In this document: positions 1-9,370 of the stretch, piece by piece
How positions within the stretch are numbered: the stretch's first letter is position 1
Layout of the letters: each line of letters opens with the position of its first letter
Source of the DNA: Opitutia bacterium
GTDB taxonomy: Bacteria > Verrucomicrobiota > Verrucomicrobiia > Opitutales > Coraliomargaritaceae
Direction of reading: 5' to 3'
Assembly: GCA_029252625.1 (NCBI GenBank)
Contig: JAQXBA010000078.1
Location: forward strand, 25,424 to 89,423
DNA length: 64,000 nucleotides
Notes under the pieces: model-generated
What the model was told of the DNA's origin: nothing
Seen by the model: the letters and a program-made list of their open reading frames with translations, nothing else
Database searches by the model: none
Program-made: the position numbers and the translations under genes

Positions 1-690
1 GAACTCGACAACGGCGCGGTGCTGACCGCCGACAAGATCATCTCAACCGCTGGCGTGGTCGAAACCACTCGTATGTGCGATGATCAACAAAGCGACGCCG
101 ACGCCGACAATATCGGCCAGCTCAGCTTTACTGAAACAATCACCGCGCTAGACCAACAACCCATCGAATTTGGTTGGGACGACACCATCATCTTTTTCAA
201 TACTCGCGAACGCTTCCATTACGCCGCGGTTAAAGACGAACTAGTCGACCCCACCAGCGGCGTCATTTGCTTCCCCAACAATTATCAATACGGCAACGGT
301 CGCCAACTCGACGAAGGCTTTTTGCGCATCACTGCAATGGCCAACCATGACAAATGGTGCGCGCTCAACGACGCTGACTACCTCGCCCAAAAAGCATATT
401 GGTATCAAGAATTACAAAATGTCGCGCTCGGTATCCTACCTGCAGCAAAACATGGCCTCAGCCTCGACGAAGCACGAATCGCCAGCGACATGTTCACCCC
501 GCGCACCGTGCGCAAGTTTACCGGCCACCTCAACGGTGCCATCTACGGCGCGCCGCACAAGATTAAGGACGGCCGCACACACTTAGCTAACGTTTACTTG
601 GCCGGGACCGACCAAGGCTTTCTCGGCATCATCGGCGCCATGCTGAGTGGCATCTCGATGGCCAACTTACATGTGCTGCAGGGTGATTGA
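1..690 (+). CDS. Phytoene-desaturase-like FAD-dependent oxidoreductase (C-terminal part)
   Basis: The frame is open at the left edge, so only the last 229 codons are seen; the N-terminal FAD-binding Rossmann motif lies outside the window. The stretch GAVLTADKIISTAGVVET matches the region of phytoene dehydrogenase and carotenoid isomerase-like proteins where a substrate-linked strand returns to the FAD domain. The C-terminal segment (GIIGAMLSGISMAN) corresponds to the helix that closes over the flavin in this flavin amine oxidoreductase superfamily. The substrate cannot be told from this fragment; carotenoid or another polyprenoid is possible. It ends with TGA and is followed by about 160 bp of spacer before the convergent HIT gene. 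An apparent start at 19 is only the first GTG of the truncated frame. Confidence 0.7.
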   Translation, partial: ELDNGAVLTADKIISTAGVVETTRMCDDQQSDADADNIGQLSFTETITALDQQPIEFGWDDTIIFFNTRERFHYAAVKDELVDPTSGVICFPNNYQYGNGRQLDEGFLRITAMANHDKWCALNDADYLAQKAYWYQELQNVALGILPAAKHGLSLDEARIASDMFTPRTVRKFTGHLNGAIYGAPHKIKDGRTHLANVYLAGTDQGFLGIIGAMLSGISMANLHVLQGD

Positions 691-848
691 AGCGCCTAAG
701 TGAGCTTGGTGGCGAGGCCGCGATTACCCATTTTCTTCAGACGACGAATGGGAATGCGGAGCGACTTGGTTTTACTGGCCGAAATCGAACTGCCCACAAT
801 CAGTGCTACGGGACGCGCTGAGGCTTTGCTCTTATCGAGCACGGCAAA

Positions 849-1187
849 TCATCCAGGCGGCCAGACCATCGGGCGACCACCAAGCACATGCACGTGCAAA
901 TGCGGCACCGTCTCGCCTCCGTCTGCCCCATTGTTGAGCACAATGCGAAAGCCACCTTGGAGCTTTAGCGACTTCGCGACTGAAGCGGCGGTCAATAAAA
1001 GATGCCCCATTAGAGCCGCGTCGTCTGACTGTGCGTCGGCCACACGGGGAATGACCTGCTTGGGAATCACGAGGAAATGAGTTGGCGCCTGCGGGTCGAT
1101 GTCATGGATAACAATACATTGAGCGTCTTCGTATTCGATCTTGGCAGGAATTTCGCGGGCGATGATTTTTTCGAATAATGTGCTCAT
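849..1187 (-). CDS. HIT family (histidine triad) nucleotide-binding protein
   Basis: This 112-residue protein has the size of an HINT-type purine nucleoside phosphoramidate hydrolase. The histidine triad HLHVHV lies at residues 96-101, with H98 and H100 in the catalytic loop, and the typical N-terminal pattern FEKIIAREIPAKIEYED is present. HINT proteins hydrolyse AMP-lysine or AMP-phosphoramidate bonds in the cytoplasm; the physiological substrate is unknown. I chose the ATG at 1187 (MSTLFEKI), which matches the family N-terminus; an upstream in-frame start at 1235 would add 16 residues with no family match. It is the last gene of a minus-strand run below the hypothetical gene at 1242-1718. 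Confidence 0.9.
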   Translation of the reverse strand: MSTLFEKIIAREIPAKIEYEDAQCIVIHDIDPQAPTHFLVIPKQVIPRVADAQSDDAALMGHLLLTAASVAKSLKLQGGFRIVLNNGADGGETVPHLHVHVLGGRPMVWPPG

Positions 1188-1241
1188 GGTGACAACAGTA
1201 AGTAGAGTTTCGACGCAAACGATATTTAAGAGCATTCAGTC

Positions 1242-1718
1242 TTACAACACAACCACTTGGAGCTGTGAGCCGCGGGTGGCCCAGGCGCAAACGAGTCCGT
1301 CAATCCAGCCGCGAACACGGTCATATTGTTGTTGCCGTTTCTTGGTCCAGTAAGTGCCTTCGGGGCACACGGCTTGGCGTAGGCCTGTGACAAGAAGCAG
1401 CGCCACGCGACGGCCCGCGAGTTTCTTCATCTCGGTAACAATCGCCTGTCTTATCCACAGAGGGCTGAAATTCTCGACCGTCGGCACATGCCAGTGGGCA
1501 AAGGCAAGAGCACTCTCTGCATCCGTGCCGAAATGAAGACGAGCGAGACGGTTCGCACACTCTTCGAGCGAGACTTCGATCAAGCCGCCGTCTTGCTCTT
1601 GACTGAAAAAGTCGAGTGCGCGGCGGGCATGTTCGGCACGATCCGGCGCAGAGGCTCCGGTGCGAGCGAGTAATTCATTGAGCGTCCGCAGTTGTTCGAC
1701 TGGGTCACTTTTTGCCAT
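1242..1718 (-). CDS. Protein of unknown function downstream of nrdR
   Basis: I do not recognise this 158-residue protein. It is soluble in appearance, with no signal peptide or membrane segment, and contains several helical stretches, a Trp-rich centre and a basic segment ([17 protein letters not shown]) near residues 120-136. Its start overlaps the last 14 bases of nrdR, so the two genes are probably translationally coupled, and the HIT gene follows 54 bases later. The overlap and the same-strand layout are the only functional clues and may simply reflect shared expression. Coding potential is supported by the overlap and by codon use like that of its neighbours. Confidence 0.65.
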   Translation of the reverse strand: MAKSDPVEQLRTLNELLARTGASAPDRAEHARRALDFFSQEQDGGLIEVSLEECANRLARLHFGTDAESALAFAHWHVPTVENFSPLWIRQAIVTEMKKLAGRRVALLLVTGLRQAVCPEGTYWTKKRQQQYDRVRGWIDGLVCAWATRGSQLQVVVL

Positions 1719-2175
1719 GCTCGGTAGATTGCTTTAAGTCGAGGATTTCCTGCGCGAGCTCCGTGAGGTCGCGAAAATCCTTATACACGGAGGCGTAGCG
1801 CACATAGGCAATTTGATCGAGATGCTTCAGGCGCTGCATCACACACTCTCCGATCGCTTGGGATGGAATCTCGTGGTCGTATTCCTTTTCGAGCGAAGCA
1901 AGCACGTCAGCGATGAGCATCTCGATTTGCATCACATCAATCGGCCGCTTCTGCACGGCTTTCTTCAAGCCCCCAAGTAATTTAGCACGGTCAAAATCTT
2001 CGCGTCGCCCATCGCGCTTAACCACTTGCAGGTCGGCACGCAGGACTTCTTCAATTGTGGTAAAGCGATAGCCACAATCAAGACACTCGCGGCGGCGACG
2101 AATCGAGGTTTCGTTTTTACCAGTTCGAGTATCGAGCACTTTCATTTCAATCGAGGCACATTTTGGGCAACGCAT
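1705..2175 (-). CDS. nrdR: Transcriptional repressor NrdR
   Basis: NrdR senses ATP/dATP and represses ribonucleotide reductase genes by binding NrdR boxes. The 156-residue length is normal. An N-terminal zinc ribbon has Cys3-x2-Cys6 and Cys31-x2-Cys34 (MRCPKC and ECLDCGYRF), followed by the ATP-cone domain starting at about residue 49 ([16 protein letters not shown]). No nrd genes are in the window, so its targets lie elsewhere. Downstream it overlaps an unknown gene. There is no Shine-Dalgarno sequence before the ATG; a pyrimidine-rich leader occupies that place. Confidence 0.95.
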   Translation of the reverse strand: MRCPKCASIEMKVLDTRTGKNETSIRRRRECLDCGYRFTTIEEVLRADLQVVKRDGRREDFDRAKLLGGLKKAVQKRPIDVMQIEMLIADVLASLEKEYDHEIPSQAIGECVMQRLKHLDQIAYVRYASVYKDFRDLTELAQEILDLKQSTEHGKK

Positions 2176-2213
2176 ATTTTTAGAAGACGGGTGTCAGAGT
2201 TCAGCAGACAGAA
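2176..2213 (-). promoter_or_regulatory. Pyrimidine-rich leader before nrdR
   Basis: On the minus strand the bases directly 5' of the nrdR ATG are CT-rich, with TGAACTCTGACAC and GTCTTCT units and no purine-rich Shine-Dalgarno. This is the weakest member of a recurring leader type also seen before gltD, tyrS, accD, ruvC and others. A role in translation initiation is inferred only. Confidence 0.3.
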
Positions 2214-2237
2214 ATTAATAAATAACAGATCACGCTC

Positions 2238-2801
2238 TTACAACTCTAGGAAATTTTCGAGCATCTTCATGCCCTCTTGCGTCGCAAGCGACTCCGGGTG
2301 AAATTGCACACCCCACACTGGAAGCTCTTTGTGAGCTAGGCCCATGATCTCACCATGGTCGGTTTCGGCAGTCACTTCAAGGCAATCGGGCAGTGTCGCC
2401 CGTTCAACAATCAGCGAGTGATAACGAGTGGCTTCCATCGGGTTGGGCAAGCCTGCAAAAATATCCGTATCATGGTGCTTCACCGGCGAGGTTTTACCAT
2501 GCATGAGGCGTTCTGCGCGCACCACTTTACCGCCGAAATGTTGGCCAATACTTTGGTGCCCGAGGCAAACTCCAAGTAGTGGCTTATTGCCTGCGAAGGC
2601 CGCGATCATGGCTAAGCTCACCCCAGCCTCGTTCGGCGAGCAAGGTCCAGGCGAGATCATCACGCGATCTGGGTTCAGCTCCAGCGCCTGCTCCACAGTG
2701 ATCGCATTGTTACGGTAAACCTGCTGCTCAACCCCAAGTTCGCCAAAATACTGTACGAGATTGTAGGTAAAGGAGTCGAAATTATCGATGACTAATAACA
2801 T
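2238..2801 (-). CDS. trpG: Anthranilate/aminodeoxychorismate synthase glutamine amidotransferase subunit
   Basis: This is the class I glutaminase subunit that supplies ammonia from glutamine to TrpE (anthranilate) or PabB (aminodeoxychorismate). At 187 residues it is the normal stand-alone length. The catalytic triad is visible: Cys79 in GVCLGHQ and His168/Glu170 in VQFHPES; the oxyanion motif is SPGPCSP at 50-56. It lies 17 bp downstream of trpB on the same strand, which favours a role in tryptophan synthesis, but no synthase large subunit is nearby and a shared TrpG/PabA role is likely. The ATG at 2801 gives the family N-terminus [15 protein letters not shown]. Confidence 0.92.
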   Translation of the reverse strand: MLLVIDNFDSFTYNLVQYFGELGVEQQVYRNNAITVEQALELNPDRVMISPGPCSPNEAGVSLAMIAAFAGNKPLLGVCLGHQSIGQHFGGKVVRAERLMHGKTSPVKHHDTDIFAGLPNPMEATRYHSLIVERATLPDCLEVTAETDHGEIMGLAHKELPVWGVQFHPESLATQEGMKMLENFLEL

Positions 2802-2818
2802 GGCATTAAAGTTGCGAG

Positions 2819-4045
2819 TTAGTCCTGATTGCCTAGTACGCGAGCGACTTCCTGCACATCCTTATCACCGCGGCCACTAAGGTTTCCAATGATGATCTGA
2901 TCGGGCAGCATCTCGCTAGCGCGCTTCATTGTGTAAGCGATGCCGTGCGAAGATTCCAGGGCGGGTACGATCCCTTCGATCGAACAAAGCGCTTTGAATG
3001 CATCGAGCGCCTCGGTGTCAGTCGCATAACCGAAGTCTATGCGACCCTTCTTTTTGTAATAAGCATGCTCGGGGCCCACAGCCGCGTAATCAAGCCCTGC
3101 AGAAACAGAGTGCGTGAGGTCGATTTGCCCGTCCTCGTCCTGTAAAATCCAAGTCTTCGCGCCTTGCAATACGCCCAACTGACCACCTTCAAATCGAGCG
3201 GCATGATGCCCGCGCGTGATGGATTCGCCACCCGCTTCGACACCGGTGAGTTTGACATTTAAATCTTTGAGGAACGCAAAGAAGATACCGATCGCATTCG
3301 AACCACCACCCACACAGGCGGCGATTTCGTCCGGTAAACGTCCTTCTTTTTCCATAATCTGACGGCGACACTCTTCGCCGATCACACGATGGAAGTCACG
3401 CACCATCATGGGGAATGGATGCGAACCGAGCGCGGAACCGATGATGTAATGCGTAGTGCGGATATTGGTGACCCAGTCACGCATCGCTTCGTTGACTGCT
3501 TCTTTGAGCGTGCGCTGCCCCGCGGTAACACTCCGCACCTCAGCACCACAAAGGCGCATACGGTAAACATTCAACGATTGACGGCGCATATCCTCCTCGC
3601 CCATGTAGATTACGCATTCGAAGCCCATCTTCGCACACATCGCAGCAGTGGCGATGCCATGCTGACCAGCACCTGTCTCAGCGATAATGCGTTTCTTGCC
3701 CATTCGTTTAGCGAGCAGCGCTTGGCCGAGAGCGTTGTTGATCTTATGCGCTCCAGTGTGGAGTAAATCTTCGCGCTTTAGATAGATTTTGGCCCCACCA
3801 CAATGCGCTGTCAGCCGTTCGGCGAAATACAAATTGGTCGGCCGGCCAGCAAACTCACGCAACTGGAAATCGAGTTCTTTCTGAAACTCGGGATCTTTGC
3901 GTGCAGTTTCGTAGGCTTCGGTCAACTCAAACAGCGGCGTCATCAAAGTCTCGGGCACATACATGCCGCCATAGATGCCGAAGTGGCCACGCGCGTCAGG
4001 CAAGCTGGCGGGATCGACTTCAAGGGATGCTCTTACATTCTCCAT
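2819..4045 (-). CDS. trpB: Tryptophan synthase beta subunit
   Basis: TrpB condenses indole with L-serine to tryptophan using pyridoxal phosphate. The 408-residue protein has the PLP lysine K101 in [13 protein letters not shown], the phosphate-binding loop GGGSNAIG and the N-terminal [11 protein letters not shown] of TrpB1. I chose the ATG at 4045 ([11 protein letters not shown]), which gives a normal N-terminus and lies 32 bp after kdsB; a longer frame from 4093 would overlap kdsB. It is followed by trpG. The alpha subunit gene trpA is not next to it, which is unusual because trpB and trpA are adjacent in most bacteria. Confidence 0.96.
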   Translation of the reverse strand: MENVRASLEVDPASLPDARGHFGIYGGMYVPETLMTPLFELTEAYETARKDPEFQKELDFQLREFAGRPTNLYFAERLTAHCGGAKIYLKREDLLHTGAHKINNALGQALLAKRMGKKRIIAETGAGQHGIATAAMCAKMGFECVIYMGEEDMRRQSLNVYRMRLCGAEVRSVTAGQRTLKEAVNEAMRDWVTNIRTTHYIIGSALGSHPFPMMVRDFHRVIGEECRRQIMEKEGRLPDEIAACVGGGSNAIGIFFAFLKDLNVKLTGVEAGGESITRGHHAARFEGGQLGVLQGAKTWILQDEDGQIDLTHSVSAGLDYAAVGPEHAYYKKKGRIDFGYATDTEALDAFKALCSIEGIVPALESSHGIAYTMKRASEMLPDQIIIGNLSGRGDKDVQEVARVLGNQD

Positions 4046-4077
4046 AGATTGAATACGGCTATGTGCAGGGCGCTTTG

Positions 4078-4827
4078 TCAAGCTGGCAGACACGCTTCAA
4101 ACTCAGCAACGTCTTCGGGAGTATCAATTCCGATGGTTGCCTGGTCAGTCATGCCGACATGAATCCGGTAGCCATGCTCCATCGCGCGCAGTTGCTCCAA
4201 ATTTTCAATATTCTCCAAAACGCCAGGCTTTAGGGTCGAAAACGCACTTAAGAACTCGGCGTCGTAGGCGTAAAGCCCAAGGTGGCGGTAGCACGGTTGT
4301 ACCGCCAGCCATGCCGTATCGACCTTACCGCCCAGATCTCGAGCAAACGGAATCGGCGACCGGGAAAAATACAAGGCCATGCCCGCGCGATCACGAACGA
4401 CTTTGACTTGGTTGGGATTGGCAAAGTCTTGCGGACGCTCAAACGGAATCGCTAAAGTCGACATGGCCGCGCCACTTGCAAGTCCCTCTGCCAATGTGCG
4501 GATCTGCTCGCCGGTAACGAGCGGCTCGTCGCCTTGCACATTAATCACTGCGGCTGCACCAATCGATCCATTCGCCTCGGCGAGGCGATCGGTGCCACTG
4601 GGATGGTCGGCACGTGTGCGCACTACATCAAAGCCCGCACTATTGAGGCAGCTCTCAATAGCATCGTCGTCCACTGCGAAATAAAGCGGGAATTCCGGCG
4701 CGACCGCACGGATACGCTCGGCCGTCCAGACGATGATCGGTTTGCCCCGCACTTTATGTAGTAGCTTGCGCGGAAAACGAGTGGATGCCAGTCGGGCGGG
4801 CACGATGATGGAAGGCGTCTTTGACAT
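4078..4827 (-). CDS. kdsB: 3-deoxy-manno-octulosonate cytidylyltransferase (CMP-KDO synthetase)
   Basis: KdsB activates KDO with CTP to CMP-KDO for the lipopolysaccharide inner core, so the cell should have a lipid A-KDO outer membrane. The 249-residue protein has the nucleotide-binding motif [14 protein letters not shown] near the N-terminus, NVQGDEPL around residue 94 (metal/CTP site) and the KDO-site segment RHLGLYAY. The ATG at 4827 (MSKTPS) fits the family better than the one at 4845. It is upstream of trpB on the same strand and divergent from the rhodanese gene, with about 30 bp between start codons that must hold both promoters or ribosome sites. Confidence 0.96.
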   Translation of the reverse strand: MSKTPSIIVPARLASTRFPRKLLHKVRGKPIIVWTAERIRAVAPEFPLYFAVDDDAIESCLNSAGFDVVRTRADHPSGTDRLAEANGSIGAAAVINVQGDEPLVTGEQIRTLAEGLASGAAMSTLAIPFERPQDFANPNQVKVVRDRAGMALYFSRSPIPFARDLGGKVDTAWLAVQPCYRHLGLYAYDAEFLSAFSTLKPGVLENIENLEQLRAMEHGYRIHVGMTDQATIGIDTPEDVAEFEACLPA

Positions 4828-4857
4828 TTGGTCTCCAATCATCATGAAAGTTTGGCA

Positions 4858-5178
4858 ATGAACAAGGAAATCAGTGCACTTGAAGCCTCTATTTTACGCG
4901 ATAACAACGAAGACGTCATTTTTCTCGACGTGCGAGAAGACTCAGAACTAGAAATTTGCCGAATCGAAGACGCGCTGCACATTCCGATGAATGAGATACC
5001 CGATCGTTGCGAAGCGCTGCCTCTAGACCGTCCACTCGTGGTCTTTTGCCACCACGGCATGCGCAGCATGAATGTGCTACACTACCTAGAGTCTCGCGGC
5101 TTCGAAAACGTAATTAACATGGGCGGCGGCATTCACGCATGGTCCACCGAAGTAGATAGCTCGACTCCACGCTATTAG
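4858..5178 (+). CDS. Rhodanese-like sulfurtransferase domain protein
   Basis: This single-domain rhodanese has 106 residues. The active-site loop CHHGMRS carries the catalytic Cys64, and the DVRE motif (residues 24-27) and the C-terminal MGGGIHAW signature are present. Such proteins move sulfane sulfur as a cysteine persulfide in thiosulfate, sulfide or tRNA-thiolation metabolism; the partner is not evident here. The ATG at 4858 is preceded by GAAAG at 4846-4850, a weak ribosome site. It is transcribed away from kdsB and is followed by a 419-bp region without a gene. Confidence 0.9.
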   Translation: MNKEISALEASILRDNNEDVIFLDVREDSELEICRIEDALHIPMNEIPDRCEALPLDRPLVVFCHHGMRSMNVLHYLESRGFENVINMGGGIHAWSTEVDSSTPRY

Positions 5179-5597
5179 AAAAGCTAGCGAAAAGTAAGAA
5201 TTGATCACCTTCAACCACCAGAGCGCCAAAACAAAGCGACTCCTTCAACTTACACTTCGACTTTCCTTGCTGAGCTTTTTCGCTAAAATAGCCAACGGCT
5301 AGGGCTGTCGTATATTCAAACACGCACAAAGCCGCAAAATAGAAGCAAAAATCGCACGATCATGCACCGAGATCAGGGACCGCATCTACATTCACAGATA
5401 CGATCGCCGGCGCACAAACAACTCGCCCAAAACTGCTTTGCACCAGTCGATCGAGTTTTGCTCCGACCGTCCAACATACCCTCGGACCAAAGAAATACTC
5501 ATTCATCATTCAATGGTCCGATCAGGCCGTGATGAAAAGAGGGGGCAGTCGTTGCTCAGAAAATCGGGGTGAATTAATTGAAGCATTACGCTACGCT
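5179..5597. other. 419-bp intergenic region without recognised gene
   Basis: The region separates the rhodanese gene from the convergent FecR-like gene. I see no conserved reading frame, tRNA-like fold or clear intrinsic terminator. AGCGAAAAG near 5186 and CTTTTTCGCT near 5274 are complementary but about 90 bp apart. TGGTCCGA occurs at 5513-5520 and its near complement TCGGACCA at 5494-5501, a short inverted repeat that might fold in RNA. Confidence 0.4.
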
Positions 5598-6497
5598 TTA
5601 AAACAGATCTGCCTGATAACTTGATGGCGCACGAATCACTGCACGAAACGGAGTCACGGCCGCAGACTGTGGGGCATACTCAATCACCAATGGACGCTTC
5701 GCGGTGCTGGCCTCAGGCACTTGATAAGTCTCGGCGACTGCGCTCTCAACTGTCCTCAAACGCTTCATTTTCGGGAGGAATATTGCAGAAGACAGCTCCA
5801 ACGCCGCAGCATCAGCCTCCATTAGTGTAAACGCTTCAAAGGACTCACCCGCCTGCTCAGAAATTTCAGACATTTCGATCGAGGCACGCGAAGACTCCCC
5901 AGCCCCTCTCAGGCGCTGCCCACTACGCAAGGTATACCCATTACCATTCGGGCCAGTGAAACGCAAAACGCCATCCGCACATTCGATCGAAAAGTCATAC
6001 TGGTAATTGCGTTGATCATATTCGATCTGCATCAACCACCAGCCGTCTTTCACCGAAATACGGCCAACGGGAGTCTCCACAATCATCTGAGAATCGTCAC
6101 TGAGCGCACGGTTATCCACGACCAGTAAGCCTTGCCTGAAATTAAAAATCAGCCGGCTTTTACCTTGATCCATCGACGTGCCGACATCCTGCTCGAAGCG
6201 CTCAATTGCAAAAAAACCTGCTCCTTCATTGTAAAGCGAAAGCTGATTCGACATCTTGAGAAACACTGCATCCTTTGCCTTGGTGCGAATCTGCAGCAAG
6301 CCGGACACCGCCTGTGGCAAGCCACCAGTTGGGTGCATTTGCAACGATTCCCCGCCCGCTTCCTGCAGAATCACCTCTCCCGCCACAGACGTCACCACCA
6401 CGGACCCACGCATCCAGTCCGTGGCTTGAAGCATCGCAACCGCCGCGAACAGAACCGCGAACAGAACAAAAAAGACCTTGCGCATAAACCAGCTCAT
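5598..6497 (-). CDS. Secreted or membrane-anchored FecR-like domain protein
   Basis: The 299-residue product starts with a signal-anchor or signal peptide (residues about 6-26, FFVLFAVLFAAVAMLQA). A central part with GSVVVTSVAGEVIL, AVFLKMSNQLSLYNEGAGFFAIERF and VETPVGRISVKDG resembles the FecR/DUF6-stranded beta domain found in proteins encoded next to exopolysaccharide and exosortase genes. The C-terminal third is low in motifs and Ala/Glu rich. Its ATG overlaps the stop of the O-antigen-ligase gene by 4 bases, so the two are translationally coupled. It probably acts in the periplasm with the polysaccharide machinery; the FecR assignment is by pattern only. Confidence 0.65.
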   Translation of the reverse strand: MSWFMRKVFFVLFAVLFAAVAMLQATDWMRGSVVVTSVAGEVILQEAGGESLQMHPTGGLPQAVSGLLQIRTKAKDAVFLKMSNQLSLYNEGAGFFAIERFEQDVGTSMDQGKSRLIFNFRQGLLVVDNRALSDDSQMIVETPVGRISVKDGWWLMQIEYDQRNYQYDFSIECADGVLRFTGPNGNGYTLRSGQRLRGAGESSRASIEMSEISEQAGESFEAFTLMEADAAALELSSAIFLPKMKRLRTVESAVAETYQVPEASTAKRPLVIEYAPQSAAVTPFRAVIRAPSSYQADLF

Positions 6498-8446
6498 AAA
6501 ATACGAAGTTTTTGCTGCAGCTTACTTGCCGCAGCATGATTGGGATTAATTTCGAGCGCACGTTGCACTGATTCGATCGCTTCAGAGTGTCTCTCCTTAA
6601 AATGACTGACATAAGCAGCCCAATAATAATGTGCGTTGCAATTATTCGGCGCCAGTTCCAACGCTCTTGCCAACGCGACCTCCGCTGCGGCGTCATTACC
6701 ACCCAGCCCTTGTGCAATACCAAGCTGCGCCCATCCCATCCAATAAGTCTCGCTCAGCTCAAGCGCCCGCTGTGCATAATTCGTAGCCCGCGCACCGGTC
6801 GCTCTATAGCTCCCAGGATTCTGATAAAATTGCTGGCAGGTTGCCGCGCTCAAGCCGATCCACGCATCCACATTATCAGGATCTAGCAAGATTGCAGCTT
6901 CATACAGCTCAATCACCTCATCCAGAAGGTCCGTATTGCCAGATACGTGCACACCTTGCTCAACAATTTGATCCAAACGTTGCCGGGCATGTAACTCAAG
7001 CGCCTGCGCTTCTATGCGTGACGCACTAATTGAGTAAAACCCAAGCGCCAAAATGATTCCCAAGCAGAAATACCCAAGCCGCATCCAGCCAGAGTGTGGA
7101 ATGCATAAACGACGCCTAAAACTCGATTTAACCAGAATTGAGAAAAACAACACTCCATACAAAGTGAGCACCGGCGTATAAAAAACAAAAGAACTGAACA
7201 AGCAGAGCGCAAAGGTCATTACACCGGTAAGGCCGATCAACAGAAAGAACTTTGCCGGCGGCATGATTGCGCCCTTGGCATCCTTAAGCTTCACGCGATC
7301 GGGCTCAGCTCGCCAATGTCGAATCGCGCACCAAATCACCAACAAACTCGGCAATAGAAGCAGCAAGCCGCCAAGCATGCCATACTCTGACAGAATCAAC
7401 AGATAGTCATTATGCGGCGTCATTGGTAACTTTGCCAACGATTGCCTTTCGCTGTGCTCAAACTCGGCGGAAAAGCTACCGCCACCAGCTCCAATAATGG
7501 GAGCATCTAAGGTGACATTGAGCGCTTCCTGCCATAAAACCGGACGAACCCCTTCGCCCTCGCCGGCCATCGCCTGCACGGCACGCGTGTTGAATTGTGG
7601 TAAAAAGACGGCCTGCAGGAACACCGCGATCGCGAACAGAGACACACTCAGCAAACTGCCCCACACACGGCGCGATGGCCTCAAAAAACAGACCCACGGC
7701 AAGATCAGCAAAACAATCAGCAGGATTACCAGCGGCCAAAACAGCTGCGTAAGGAAAATCGAAATCACAAACATCACCCCGATGTACAAACACATGACAC
7801 GTAAGATCATCGGCAGCCGAGGCACCAGTCCCGCGATCAAAAATGACGGCAATAGAATCAGAAGAAAAGCCGCAAAACTATTCGGATCAGCAAACGAACC
7901 AGTCGCTTGCCCTAAAAACTCAGGACTTAAGCTCAATCCGTATTCAGCATAGGCATTCGCAAGCTTCGCCGGATTTTGGAAGAACTGATAGAAGCCAATA
8001 AAAATGGCGTATGCTGCAGGCGAGATCACAATCGTAATCAATGCCCACAGATGCGCACGCGTACGCACATTATTGACTAACACCCATAGAAAGATCACGG
8101 CCTCCAGCGCATAAATGAGCTCGTACCAGCCACGCCACGCTGTCGGGCTCACCCAAGTCACATTCACCCAAACCCACACCACAAGCGGAAGAAAAATTAC
8201 CGGCACAGAACTCAAGCGCTTCGGCTGCTCCTTCTCAACCGCAAGCCACAGCCCATGCAACACCACCAAGCAAGCGAACAACGGCAGTAGCAGCACATGT
8301 GTATCCGGCCGAACCCCTCCGAGTAACAGAGCTAACAACGTAATAATCGCCCCGAGACAAAACGTGATCAACCAGTCGACAAAATTAGCCAGAGAGAGCT
8401 GTCCTATATAGGCAATATTACCGGACTTATCGATCAATGAGGGCAT
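6494..8446 (-). CDS. O-antigen ligase / polymerase (Wzy_C) family membrane protein with C-terminal TPRs
   Basis: The 650-residue protein has about a dozen hydrophobic segments up to residue 470. PHNDYLLILSEYGMLGG near residue 330 is the periplasmic-loop signature of the WaaL/Wzy_C superfamily, which transfers or polymerises surface polysaccharide on the periplasmic side of the inner membrane. The last 160 residues form tetratricopeptide repeats (for example ALELAPNNCNAHYYWAAYV and RALEINPNHAAASKLQ), a layout common in ligases linked to exosortase or EPS loci. It is the first gene of a two-gene operon with the FecR-like gene and divergent from epsI. Ligase versus polymerase cannot be decided from sequence. 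Confidence 0.85.
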   Translation of the reverse strand: MPSLIDKSGNIAYIGQLSLANFVDWLITFCLGAIITLLALLLGGVRPDTHVLLLPLFACLVVLHGLWLAVEKEQPKRLSSVPVIFLPLVVWVWVNVTWVSPTAWRGWYELIYALEAVIFLWVLVNNVRTRAHLWALITIVISPAAYAIFIGFYQFFQNPAKLANAYAEYGLSLSPEFLGQATGSFADPNSFAAFLLILLPSFLIAGLVPRLPMILRVMCLYIGVMFVISIFLTQLFWPLVILLIVLLILPWVCFLRPSRRVWGSLLSVSLFAIAVFLQAVFLPQFNTRAVQAMAGEGEGVRPVLWQEALNVTLDAPIIGAGGGSFSAEFEHSERQSLAKLPMTPHNDYLLILSEYGMLGGLLLLLPSLLVIWCAIRHWRAEPDRVKLKDAKGAIMPPAKFFLLIGLTGVMTFALCLFSSFVFYTPVLTLYGVLFFSILVKSSFRRRLCIPHSGWMRLGYFCLGIILALGFYSISASRIEAQALELHARQRLDQIVEQGVHVSGNTDLLDEVIELYEAAILLDPDNVDAWIGLSAATCQQFYQNPGSYRATGARATNYAQRALELSETYWMGWAQLGIAQGLGGNDAAAEVALARALELAPNNCNAHYYWAAYVSHFKERHSEAIESVQRALEINPNHAAASKLQQKLRIL

Positions 8447-8671
8447 AGTGGCAAAGAAAGTACTTTAGCGAGAGTTGCTGATTAAACAAGTAGGCAATAC
8501 ACAGCCGTGCGATTCTATAAACAATAAAACGCCTATTTTACTGTCCACCTAATCAACTAGCCTGGCAGAGATGCCCCTGAATTCTCGCCGCCGAAGGTGC
8601 TTAACATGTCATCTGTTTTCTTGAGTCTGTGGCAGAAGCCGTTTCTATGGCTCCATCCGCCAAGCTCCCTT

Positions 8672-9370
8672 ATGAAAAAAATCATTCTCAGTCTCGGTAT
8701 CGCCATCCTCCTCATCGCCCTCGGGCTACGGGCGTATTTCGCCTTTGTACCGCCACCAGAGTCGACGCTACACGAAGCGCTGGCAGATATCGTCCCCAGT
8801 GAACTAGCAGGATGGAAGGTCAAAGACATGAACATGGCGGAATCGCCCGAGTCCAGCGCGCGCATCACTGACTTCCTTAACTTCGACGACGCCATTTTCC
8901 GCGTGTTCGAAAAAGGCGATATCTTTGTCGGCCTCTACATCGCCTACTGGAGCCCCGGCAAAGCCTCCTACCGCTGGGCCGGTGCCCACACCCCGGACAC
9001 CTGCTGGGTGCAAAACGGATGGACTTGCACGGATCGCGAATACAGCATCCCATTCCAACACGGCGACGCGCAATTTCAACCAGCCGAGTATGGTGTCTAC
9101 GAGAAAAACGAGAGCGCCCAAAACGTCTACTTCTGGCACTTAGTTGGTGGAACCGCGTTTGGTTACAAGCAACAAGATGGACATAATATTTTCGGCGCGC
9201 TGATTGACATCAAACACCACGGTCTAGATCTGCGCCAAGAGCAGTTCTTCATTCGCCTGTCCAGCAACAAGCATCTCGAACAGCTCAAAAAGACAGCGGG
9301 AATCGATCAAATTCTCGACAGTCTTTCTGCCATCGGCCTCGGGGGCACCAGCGCAGCCAGCACCCTCTAA
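8672..9370 (+). CDS. epsI: Exosortase-associated EpsI family protein (DUF3485)
   Basis: EpsI-domain proteins accompany exosortases and EPS loci and are thought to help in export or assembly at the inner membrane. This 232-residue protein has one N-terminal membrane anchor (residues about 3-26) and the family hallmark YWSPGKASYRWAGAH followed by PDTCWVQNGW, with H106 and C111 and the C-terminal R near 205 of this family. The start ATG at 8672 gives MKKIILSLGIAIL; an upstream start at 8597 would put 25 extra residues before the anchor. No exosortase gene is in the window. Its stop overlaps that of the convergent NeuD-like gene by a few bases. Confidence 0.88.
   Translation: MKKIILSLGIAILLIALGLRAYFAFVPPPESTLHEALADIVPSELAGWKVKDMNMAESPESSARITDFLNFDDAIFRVFEKGDIFVGLYIAYWSPGKASYRWAGAHTPDTCWVQNGWTCTDREYSIPFQHGDAQFQPAEYGVYEKNESAQNVYFWHLVGGTAFGYKQQDGHNIFGALIDIKHHGLDLRQEQFFIRLSSNKHLEQLKKTAGIDQILDSLSAIGLGGTSAASTL

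Noticed and set aside
700..1080. Plus-strand reading frame opposite the HIT gene
   Set aside because: The HIT gene on the minus strand has a complete histidine triad; the plus frame has no motif.
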